Shown here: in pieces, positions 53,273 through 62,375 of the stretch | Layout: each line of letters starts with the position of its first letter | Position numbering within the stretch: the stretch's first letter is position 1 | From: Nemophila menziesii | Taxonomy: Eukaryota > Streptophyta > Magnoliopsida > Boraginales > Hydrophyllaceae | Assembly: GCA_029959085.1 (NCBI GenBank) | Contig: JARWIR010000021.1 | Location: forward strand, 22,221,620 to 22,285,619 | Direction of reading: 5' to 3' | Length of the DNA stretch: 64,000 nucleotides | Notes under the pieces: generated by a model | Told to the model about the DNA's origin: nothing | Database searches by the model: none | The model's input: the letters and a program-made list of their open reading frames with translations, nothing else | Position numbers and translations under genes: made by a program

Positions 53273-54400
53273 TGTTGGGAAGAAAAATAAGGAGATAGAA
53301 AAATGCCAGAATAACAAAAGAGACGCAAATTTACGTGGTTAAACAAATTGCCTACATCCACGGAGGTTCACATCGTTTCACTATAATATTGAAAACCTTG
53401 AACAAGGAGAACAGCCCTCTTCTATATTCTATAAGAATCACTCTTATATTTTCTCACAAGTGTATCGCTCACACTCATTTTGTTGGTCTCTCACAACTCC
53501 ATATTAATTTCTATACACATAATACATATATATAGGAGACAAAGCTTGGAGCTAATAGTAATTTGGTTTCCAAGACAACTCGGAGCTAAAAATAACTTGG
53601 TGTCCAAGACAACTTAGAGCCTAAGAAAAACTAAATTAGGTAATAAAGTTTCTTGCAACGAAAGTTACGGCCCCATAAGTCTCCATAAACATAACATTCT
53701 CCCACTTGGAGACTTATCCATTAACCAACTGCGCTTGACCATCATATGAACACGGTATGAAACTCAAATCACCTTTTATCCTTGAAGTTACTCAATTGTA
53801 ACCACCTTAGTGAACATGTCTGCTGGATTCTCACTTGTATGGATCTTCTCTAGACTCAATATCCCATCCTCAAGAAGAGAATGAAATGATAATTCTTCCC
53901 TTTATGCTTAGTCCTCTCATGAAATGTAGAATTCTTAGCAAGTTGAGTTGCACTTTTACTACCACTGTACAACTTTCTATTTCCTAGATACATGTTTATC
54001 TCCTCCATTAAGTCTTTGAGCCAAATCATTTCCTTGCTAGCTTCTGTAGCTGCAATATACTCTGCCTCTGTGGTAGAAAGAGTAACTACCTTTTGTAACT
54101 GAGAAATCCAACTGATTGCTGCACTACCAAGGGTAAACACATATCATGTAGTGCTCCTTATTCCATCTAAGTCCCCAGCCAAATCTGAATCAACATAATC
54201 GTGAAGACAAACCTCTGGTCCTCCATAACATAATGCCTAATCTAATGTAGCTTCCAAGTATCTGAATATCCACTTAACTGCTTGCCAATGAGCTTTCCCT
54301 GGATTACTCATAAATCTGCTGACTACTCCCACTGCGTGTGCAATGTATGGTCTCGTGCATTCTATGCTTCCCAGGCATGTGAATAATGAAGTATAACCCT
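53273..54400 (-). mobile_element. Truncated copia element: 3' LTR plus RNase H/RT end (copia-3)
   Basis: The LTR (53273-53696, TGTTGGGAAG to CATAAACATAACA on the plus strand) is preceded on the minus strand by the purine tract CTCCAAGTGGGAGAA. Next to it 54140-53856 encodes copia RNase H: AAISWISQLQKVVTLSTTEA, EYIAATEASKEMIWLKDL, HERTKHKGKNYHFI. Further worn RT/RNase H ([20 protein letters not shown]) reaches about 54,400. The 5' part of the element is missing, replaced by gypsy LTR sequence. Confidence 0.82.
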
Positions 54401-54429
54401 GATTTTATCTTTAAAATCTGATATATAGT

Positions 54430-54960
54430 CTTTCTAAAACATTTTTGTGTTGTTGTTCCCTTTTAATGGCCCAATTTTCAATCCAAAATCGTTTATAAGG
54501 GTGTGTGGATTGATTCAGACCACAACAACGGAAAATTGCATCACTCTTTCATTTTAGCTCCAAATCACAAACCGTCATTTCTCACGCTCCTCGAACTCCA
54601 AGTTGATACCATGAGTTCTAAGGACTCGTCCAAAAGCCTAACCAGTTACGGTTGGTAACTCTAACAAGTCAATTTTTAAGTATTGTCGGTAAATGCTCTA
54701 ATTGTCCAAAAGTGGTAGAATCGTCCTCTAACGCCATGAATATGAGACAATCTTGTTTACTTGACTTCTTATCATTGTCTCGGAGTATCGTAGCATCCAA
54801 TTATCTAAATTTGCATACTTGACACACAAATTACACACAAAATCTCTAAAAGTAACATAAAAGTCAAAACTAGACAAGAAATCATTGAATATCAAATAAT
54901 AGGGGAAAATACAAATACCCCTAAAAATGTCTCGTGATTAGACTAATCTATCACATAAAA
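54430..54960 (-). repeat. gypsy-B-family LTR fragment
   Basis: Matches the outer third of the gypsy-B LTR by eye: TGTCTCGGAGTATC versus TATCTCAGAGTATC, then CACACAAATTACACACAAAA, CTCTAAAAGTAACATAAA, AAACTAGACAAGAAA. No internal domains adjoin it. Confidence 0.7.
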
Positions 54961-55580
54961 GGATATATAACTCCCACGACCACGACACGGCTAGTGACGA
55001 ATCGGGTCGGGCGCGTTGCCGATCCGGGCGATTTGGTGGTGGTGGTGGTGCGCACGAGTGGGGTATTTCCATTTCTCCTTTTGACTCCATAGTCCTAACA
55101 GTTTTGAAATGTATATAAGAATAAAATATTGTAAACCAATATTTTTTCATCTCAATTTTTGATGTAAAATTTTTCAAGGAAAAAAATCTTGGTTTTTTCT
55201 TTTGCAAAGAATATGAAAACACCATTTAAAACTTTCTAATTTTAACAACATCTAACTTCACATCTTTGATTTCTTTCATGTATATGCTTTTAACTTCTTA
55301 TAGTATGATGTTTCAGAATTTTGATTTTGCTTAGTATACATCGGTACTGGATTGTATCCACCCTTTAGACTTCTTGGTATGTCTTTTCCTAAGTTTTTTT
55401 ACTGAAGAGGACAAGTATTACTTTATCTTTTTTTGGATAAGGCTACTTACCGAATCTTCAACGGACTTATAAGAGGTTCCCCTTAAATGCTGACACTCTT
55501 TTTTAGGAGCACACCTTTAAGAGGGTGTCAACATCATGTCTTGATATTCACAAGATTTTTAAGAAAATAATCTTTAACTA
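54961..55580. other. Intergenic DNA, no gene seen
   Basis: A short GC-rich patch with a GGT microsatellite at 55031-55051. The rest is AT-rich without recognisable genes. Confidence 0.5.
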
Positions 55581-55584
55581 TAGA

Positions 55585-56175
55585 GACTAAGTCGGGTTTT
55601 CAAATAACATGTGATTTCCAAGGCTTTGTCTGGCTTACGAATAAATTCAATTGCCAAGGCTACGTTGGAATTACCAATAACTTTGGCTATCGAGGCTATG
55701 TCGAACTTACGAATAATACATGGTTTCCAAGGCTACACCGGACTTACAAATAACTTTGATTTCCGAGGTTACCTTGGACTTACAGATAAGTTTGATTCAT
55801 GAGGCTATGTTGTACTTACGAATAACTTTGACTGCCGAGGCTAGGTCAGGCATATGAATAACTTTAACTGCCAAGGCTACACCGGACTTACGAATAATCC
55901 TTGGTTACCAAGGCTATGTCGGACTTACGATTGAATTTAATTGTAGAGGCTATGTCAGACATACAAATAACTTTGATTGTCAAGGCTACATCAGAGTTAT
56001 GAATAACTTTAACTGCCAAGGCTATGTCAGACTTACAAATAATCCTTGGTTTTCGAGGCTATGTACGACTTATGAATAAATGTAATTTCCATAGCTACTG
56101 TGGACTTATGAATAATCCTGATTTCCTAGGCTACGTTGGACTTCCGAATAATATCTAGTTTCTAAGGCTACGCTA
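55585..56175. repeat. 36-bp minisatellite, about 16 copies
   Basis: Units spaced 36 bp (aggct anchors at 55621, 55657, 55693, 55730, 55766, 55802) with consensus near GAGGCTATGTCGGACTTACG followed by AATAACTTTGATTTCC. Copies differ at several positions. The 36-bp period is a multiple of three, so short open frames run through parts of it. Confidence 0.9.
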
Positions 56176-56534
56176 GGCACGTTTTTCGTAACTTCTCTTA
56201 TGCCTTGGAATGTGGAACACTTCCATAACCTATCAATGTATCCATAATATTTATTGATTAATCGATTTATGAGACATAATTTTAGGGTCATATTATGCTT
56301 AGTTGAGAGATTGTTCTCTATTATTTGATAGGTTCTCGTTTCATGTCTAGTTTTGGAAAATTGCTACTTTTAGAGCTATTTGTGCGTAATTTGTGAGTTA
56401 AGTGAGAATATCTTAGGTACATGGATGATATTATATCCCAATAAAAGGATAATAAACTGAAAATATAAGATTAGACTTAAAGGAAAGAGATAAAGGAAGA
56501 TTAGACCACTATTGGAAATTAAAGCAGTTGGCGG

Positions 56535-56989
56535 TGGTGGTCCTTTGTGTGTTCTAAATAAATGCAAATGATAATCGAACCACAACCGCAAGTGTACGGT
56601 TGTCCCAAGTAGTATATATGATAAAACAGATTCGTTCCAAGGACGGGATGGTTGACTACAATGTTTAGCAAATAATGATTGGTTGCACTTATGAAAGCAA
56701 GTAAATAAAATATGTTTGTTTGGTTTGGTTTATTAAAACTACTAAATGAAAGACAAATTATAAATGCAAGTAAAAGCTAAGACGCAAGTAAAATGAGTGA
56801 AAACGCAATATGAGAAGTAGTACTTGAGAACGCAAGGATCCTCCCAATCTTATTTCCTAACTTATGTTGTTTAAGGGCTAAATTGGTCAATTACAATGGT
56901 CGGGATTCTAAATTCCTTATACCCCCGTCAGGGTGGACTATAAGGCGATCCTAAAGTGTCACTAGTCCCGTCAGGGTAAATATGATCCA
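56535..56989 (-). repeat. Inverted LTR fragment of element D family
   Basis: 455 bp that is the reverse complement, about 95% by eye, of the last 456 bp of the element D 5' LTR (58305-58760). The spacer between the arms is 1,315 bp. Confidence 0.9.
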
Positions 56990-57198
56990 ACCCAAACACG
57001 TTTTTCTTAGGAAGTGGACTAGTTTGACCTACAACAGCTACAAGTTTAATAACTTCTTCAATTCAGATCCAAATAACTAACTGTCAATTCCTACATTTTT
57101 CTAACTTCAAATACTATATGTATATAAAAGGGAACCTCCAGAATTTTCATCGATCTCACGTGGAAACTCGAACAGTTTACTTTCTAAATCTGGCCGCC
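56990..57198. other. Short LTR-like remnant
   Basis: Resembles the middle of gypsy-B-type LTRs (AATTCAGATCCAAATAACTA, CTAACTTCAAATACTA). Decayed and not assignable with confidence. Confidence 0.35.
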
Positions 57199-58760
57199 TG
57201 ATGTCTCCCTAATTGATCTTATTTTCGACCCTTGGGAGACATCATTTTTGGTGTTTATTTAATTTATTTGATAGACTTATGGACTAAATATGCAATAATA
57301 TGATTTTCCTCTTTTATTTCTAGCATTTTATATTTATTAAACTTTTGCGCGTAATATTGGTATTTTTAGTGTAAAGTTTACAGGTTTTAGATGTTAGCTA
57401 GAAGAGGAATCCAAGGAGAAAGTCAAAGATCGTGAAATAGAGTCAAGACTTGAAGATAAATCCCGAAGATATTATTTTTTAGAGCTGAAAATCTGTTTTC
57501 CAGGCCAAAGATTGCTGATTTCGAGGTGCTTAAGCGATGATCTAGCCGCTGACCTTTGAAGAGAAAACGATCCTTATCGAGTCACGGAAATTTAGCAACT
57601 GATTTGAGGTCAATCGGAGTCATAACGAAGCGGGAAAATCCGTTTTAGTGAATGTGTATCAGCAGTTACGGGATTTTGGGCTTAGAATTTGGGCTTGGAC
57701 ATTTAATTAGTGTTTTATTATTAGGTCCAAGCCCTAATCCGTTTTTATGCTTATAAAAGGAGGTCTGGACTTCTATTTTTCATACAATTCACATTCCACA
57801 AGATTAAACACCAGAGAGAAGCAACAGAAGGAAGAAAGAAGAAGCTGCAAGAACTGGAGAGGGTCTATATCTAGTTCTCAGTCATTCCAACTCCGGAAAT
57901 TAGGTTTCTTTCAATTTTAATTTTGTAATCAAATATGAATTCCATTTATTTTAATTTAGTTTTTCTTTTTAATATGAGCTAAGCTTTTCATAGTGCTTGA
58001 GAACAAACAATGGGTGAATCCCAATTTTATGAAATAACGAATGTTGAATTTGGGTTTATGTTAAATTAAATTAGATTGGGTCTATTACTCTTTTCGATAA
58101 TTTGTGATTATTTACTGTTTTTTGAGTCGCGAACTAAGAACAGGTATTAGTATCTAGGCTATTCCACATATGTGGCGTGTGGATCATCCTGACGGAGGGT
58201 TTAGGTATAGAATTAATTATTCAATCTAGGATAAAAGCTATTGATTCTGACGAACTTAGCTAATTCTAGGGCCAATGAGGTAATAAAACTTAAACATCCG
58301 AAGGTGGATCATATTTACCCTGACGGGACTAGTGACACTTTAGGATCGCCTTATAGTCCACCCTGACGGGGGTATAAGGATATTAGAATCCCGACCATTG
58401 TAATTGACTAATTTAGCCCTTAAACAACATAAGTTAGGAAGTAGGATTAGGAGGATCCTTGCGTTCTCAAGTACTACCTCTCATATTGCGTTTTCATTCA
58501 TTTTACTTGCGTCTTAGCTTCTAATTGCATTTATAGTTTGTTTTTCATTTAGTAGTTTTAATAAACAAAACCAAACAAACATTTTATTATCCTTTACTTT
58601 CATAAGTGCATCAATCACTATTTGCTAGACATTGTGATCAACCATTCCGTCCTTGGAACGAATCTGATTTATCAGTTATACTACTTGGGACAACCGTACA
58701 CTTGCGGTTGTGGTTCGATTAGCATTTGCATTTATTTTTAGAACACACAAAGGACCACCA
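57199..58760 (+). repeat. 5' LTR of element D
   Basis: 1,562 bp from TGATGTCTCC to AGGACCACCA, just before the primer site. A TATA-free TATAAAAGG-like string (CTTATAAAAGGAGG, near 57750) could be the promoter. Confidence 0.85.
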
Positions 58761-58766
58761 AGTTTT

Positions 58767-58784
58767 TGGCGCCGCTGCCGGGGA
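58767..58784 (+). promoter_or_regulatory. Primer-binding site of element D (tRNA-Asp)
   Basis: TGGCGCCGCTGCCGGGGA, identical to the element C site. Confidence 0.93.
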
Positions 58785-58903
58785 CGGTAGCGTGTGACCA
58801 CGGTGTTTATCCTTTAGTGATAGTTGCATTTATTTTTATATTTGTTTTTATCAGTTTTACGCTTTTTGCTTGTTTAGTTTTCTCAGGTTTTTAGGTTTGG
58901 TGT

Positions 58904-61618
58904 ATGGGAAGAAGGCTCAGATTTGAACCGCTAGTTCAAATCCTTGATAATCCGGATTCGTTAATCAGACTTGTAAATAAGAAAAGAAGAGAACAAGAGG
59001 AAAGAGAAATGGAGAATATTCAAGATCCATGGTTTACTAATGGTCCACCAGAAGTTCCATTCCGTGCTCCTGCTATAGGAGTAGGTGCTCCAGATATAAA
59101 TGTTCCGACGTTTCGTCCAGATCCGGGTATGATAGCTCAATTCCAAAACTTTGGAAATTTTCGTGGTAGAGTTGGAGAAGATCCTCTTAGAGCGATACAG
59201 AAATTCAAACAGATATGTGATTCTTACATCACACAAGGAGTTTTAAAAGAACAGATGTACTACGCTGTGTTTAAATTTTTTGTTATTGATGGAGCAAGTG
59301 AATGGCACGATACGCAAGATCCGACGAAGATTACTAATTGGGACCAATTAGAGATTGCTTTCTTTGACAGGTATTACCCAAGTAACATGAGGTTAGATGC
59401 TGAATTAGAGTTGACGCATTTCCGTCAAGAATATGATGAAACTTTGGGTAGGAGTTGGACAAGATTTCAGATGTGCTTACGTAGAGTCCCCAATCATGGC
59501 TTTTCAGAACAACAACAATTAAAAATATTTTATAGAGGCCTTGATGGGACTTCAAGAGAGAAATTGGATATGCTATGTGGTGCAGGTTTTCTTCAAGTTC
59601 AACCCGCTCATGCAAAGATCATCTTAGAGAGAACAGTCAAGAATGAAGTTGGGTGGAGTTCAGTAAGAACACCAGTTAAAAGAGTGAATAATGTTGATAT
59701 GGAAGAAAAGTTTGCTACGCTAGAGACAAAGCTTCAGACCACACTAGAACAACAATTGAGACAACTTACTCTAGCCGTGAAAGAAGGTTTCTCGAATAAA
59801 AGAGGTGAGGTAAAGGTTGCACAAGAGGTATATGGATGTGAGTATTGCGGTGTCAATGATCATAGTTGGGAAAATTGTCAAAATAATCAAGAATCCGTGA
59901 TGTTTGTGTCCAATAGAGGTAACTTTAATTCAAGTGGTAATGGATATCAGCCTAACAGAAACCATCCGGGGTTTCAATACTCAAATCCTGATGGGGCAGC
60001 AAATCCTACTTATGCGTATCAGCCGCGTCCCCAAGGTAACAACTACAATCCAAGACCACACAACAATTACCAAGGAGGACAGAATCAAAATTATGTTCAG
60101 AGACAAGCTCCTCAAGACAATTATGATGACACAATGAATCAGAAGGCCTTACCTGCCCATCCGCAAGAAGGAGTTACTCTTCAGAAAACAGTTGAAAGTT
60201 TAATCGCTCTTCAGACACAAGCTATGGAACGTCAAAATGCAATCGAAGCTAATATGAATTTGTTCCAGAATCAACTAAGCCAAATTAATAAACAACTGAA
60301 TCAGCGTCCACAAGGGCAACTCCCTAGCGATACTGAGAATCCAATCCAAATCGAAGACTGTAAAGCTATTACTCTCAGAAGTGGTAAGAACCTTCCTCCA
60401 CCTCCTTTTCCAGTTATGAAAGAAAAAGAAGTTAGAAAAGAAAAAGAGGTGGTGAATGAAGATAAAGAAGTTGAAGTAGAAGAAGTGGAGAAGTCGAGTG
60501 AAGTTCCGAAAAAGAAAGATGATACTATAATAAACCGTCCTCCTCCACCATTTCCATCGAGAGTTCAAAAGAAGGGTGACATGGCTGATTATCAAAATTT
60601 CTTTAACAAGGTAAGAGGACTCAGCATAAATATTCCGTTGTTAGAAGCTATTCGAGATGTGCCCAAGTATGCTAAGTTTCTAAAAAGAGCCCTCACCAAC
60701 AAAAGGCCGTATTGTGATAATGAGATGATTGGTCTCCCTGAGGAATGTAGTGCTATTTGTCAAGGCAAATTACCTCCAAAGTTAGTTGATCCTGGGAGCT
60801 TTACAATTCCGATATCTATTGGTAATGAGTGGAAAGGAAAAGCGCTATGCGATTTGGGTGCAAGCATAAATCTTATGCCCAAATCAATCTTTGACAAGCT
60901 TAATATTGAAGCAAGACCCACTTCTATGGTCTTGCAAATGGCGGATCGATCTCTTGCACATCCAGAAGGCCGAATCGAAGATGTCCTCGTTAAGGCAGGT
61001 ACGTTAATTTTTCCCGCTGATTTCATTATACTTGATTACGACGCGGATAGGAATGTCCCCATTATTTTGGGAAGACCATTCCTAGCCACGGGGCGTACCT
61101 TGATTGATGTAGAAAACGGCGAAATGATTATGAGAATCCAAGACGAGGAGATGAAGTTTAATGTGTTTAGACCTATGAAGTTTCCGGATTCCAAGGAAGA
61201 ATGTTTTCGTGTAGATGTAATGGAACCGGTAAGAACAGAGCCAATTAGTGTTGTGGACACTTTAGGGGTGGAGGAAAGAGAGCTACGAAAGAAACCACCA
61301 ATTAAAGCTCCTCCATACCCTAAAAATCCACAACTCAATCATGCAAAGAAGAAAGAGAAAGCACGTGCCACGAAGGTTCCGAAAGAACCTAAGAAAGAAA
61401 GAAAGAAAAAGGGGTTCAAGGTAGGTGAAGAAGTAGCTATGAAGAAACCAAACCCCCATCCAAAGGTACGTGAATCAAAAAGTTCTTGGCTAGGACCATT
61501 CATGGTCGCGAAGGTTATCTCAGATAAACTAGTGGGAATAAAAGCTAAGGGATGCAAATTTCGAGTTGCAAATATTGACAACCTCACTCACTGCTGGGGA
61601 GGTTATGTCAATGACTAA
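58904..61618 (+). CDS. Element D gag-protease-integrase-tail polyprotein
   Basis: An uninterrupted 904-residue ORF starting at the first ATG after the primer site. The Retrotrans_gag capsid spans about residues 90-260 (EDPLRAIQKFKQICDSYITQ, FFDRYYPSNMRLDAELELTH, SWTRFQMCLRRVPNHGF). The zinc knuckle CEYCGVNDHSWENC is at about 311-325. An Asn/Gln/Pro-rich linker, CKAITLRSGKNLPPPPFPV and a charged region follow. The protease is at about 640-760 (CDLGASINLMPKSIFDKL, NVPIILGRPFLATG). The last 70 residues (FKVGEEVAMKKP, SSWLGPFMVAKVISDKLVGI, LTHCWGGYV) resemble the integrase C-terminal SH3-like domain fused straight to protease. Normal Athila/Tat pol would continue with RT, RNase H and integrase. 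The intact frame suggests the protein is, or was until recently, under selection or newly amplified. Confidence 0.92.
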   Translation: MGRRLRFEPLVQILDNPDSLIRLVNKKRREQEEREMENIQDPWFTNGPPEVPFRAPAIGVGAPDINVPTFRPDPGMIAQFQNFGNFRGRVGEDPLRAIQKFKQICDSYITQGVLKEQMYYAVFKFFVIDGASEWHDTQDPTKITNWDQLEIAFFDRYYPSNMRLDAELELTHFRQEYDETLGRSWTRFQMCLRRVPNHGFSEQQQLKIFYRGLDGTSREKLDMLCGAGFLQVQPAHAKIILERTVKNEVGWSSVRTPVKRVNNVDMEEKFATLETKLQTTLEQQLRQLTLAVKEGFSNKRGEVKVAQEVYGCEYCGVNDHSWENCQNNQESVMFVSNRGNFNSSGNGYQPNRNHPGFQYSNPDGAANPTYAYQPRPQGNNYNPRPHNNYQGGQNQNYVQRQAPQDNYDDTMNQKALPAHPQEGVTLQKTVESLIALQTQAMERQNAIEANMNLFQNQLSQINKQLNQRPQGQLPSDTENPIQIEDCKAITLRSGKNLPPPPFPVMKEKEVRKEKEVVNEDKEVEVEEVEKSSEVPKKKDDTIINRPPPPFPSRVQKKGDMADYQNFFNKVRGLSINIPLLEAIRDVPKYAKFLKRALTNKRPYCDNEMIGLPEECSAICQGKLPPKLVDPGSFTIPISIGNEWKGKALCDLGASINLMPKSIFDKLNIEARPTSMVLQMADRSLAHPEGRIEDVLVKAGTLIFPADFIILDYDADRNVPIILGRPFLATGRTLIDVENGEMIMRIQDEEMKFNVFRPMKFPDSKEECFRVDVMEPVRTEPISVVDTLGVEERELRKKPPIKAPPYPKNPQLNHAKKKEKARATKVPKEPKKERKKKGFKVGEEVAMKKPNPHPKVRESKSSWLGPFMVAKVISDKLVGIKAKGCKFRVANIDNLTHCWGGYVND

Positions 61619-61854
61619 TGAATAAGGTAACCCGTCGAGCTTAACGACGTTAAACAAAAGCCAATTATTTGTATATTAGCTGAGTTTTTAAATTTTTGCA
61701 ATTTAGAATAGTTTGATTTTCGTAATTTTAGTGTTTATTATTAAGAAATGAGGAAGGGTAGTTGTTTTTGATGATTTCAGGGATAAAAAGGTCATGAGTT
61801 TGGGGTCGAAAAGGCGAAAATAGGAGAAATTTTTTTGGTGTTCCAGGGGCCAAA

Positions 61855-62375
61855 CCGGGTCCCCGCATTTGCAAATGCGGGTACCCGGTTTCGAAAGCTA
61901 AAAATTCCAACTTTCTGACCCTGCGTCTTGGGTCCCGCGTTTTGCTGCGTCACCACTGCGTTTTGCTGCGTTTTGGATTCGCGCCATCGACGCAAAACCG
62001 GGTACCCGCATTTGCAAATGCGGGCACCCGGTTTCGGAGCTGTACTTTTCCAAATTCTCTGACCCGGCGTCTTGGGAGGTTGCGTTTTGGTGCGTCTTGG
62101 CTCGCGCCATCGACGAAAATGCGGGTACCCGCATTTGCAAATGCGGGCACCCGGTTTCGAAGGGCAATTCTCTGACCCCGCGTTTTGGGTCCCGCGTTTT
62201 GGCTGCGTTTTGAGGTAAAAAAAAAAAAAAGAAAAAAAAAATTATTGCGTCATTTCAGACGCCCAAAAAAAAAATTATTAAAAAAAAAAAAAAAAAAAAA
62301 ACTTTTTCGCGTCGACACAGCGACGCGAAACTGGGGCCCCGCATTTGCAAATGCGGGTACCCGGTTTCATCTGTG
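61855..62375. repeat. Palindromic GC-rich island of element D
   Basis: Four perfect copies of the 20-bp palindrome CCCGCATTTGCAAATGCGGG (61862-61881, 62005-62024, 62128-62147, 62338-62357), each flanked by CGGGTNCC / GGNACCCGG strings. They lie in GC-rich repeats (TGCGTTTTGG, GGGTCCCGCGTTTTG, CGCGCCATCGACG). A long A tract (62217-62301) separates copies three and four. Confidence 0.93.

Noticed and set aside
55585..56175. CRISPR-like array
   Set aside because: Repeats are contiguous 36-mers without unique spacers, in a plant nuclear context.
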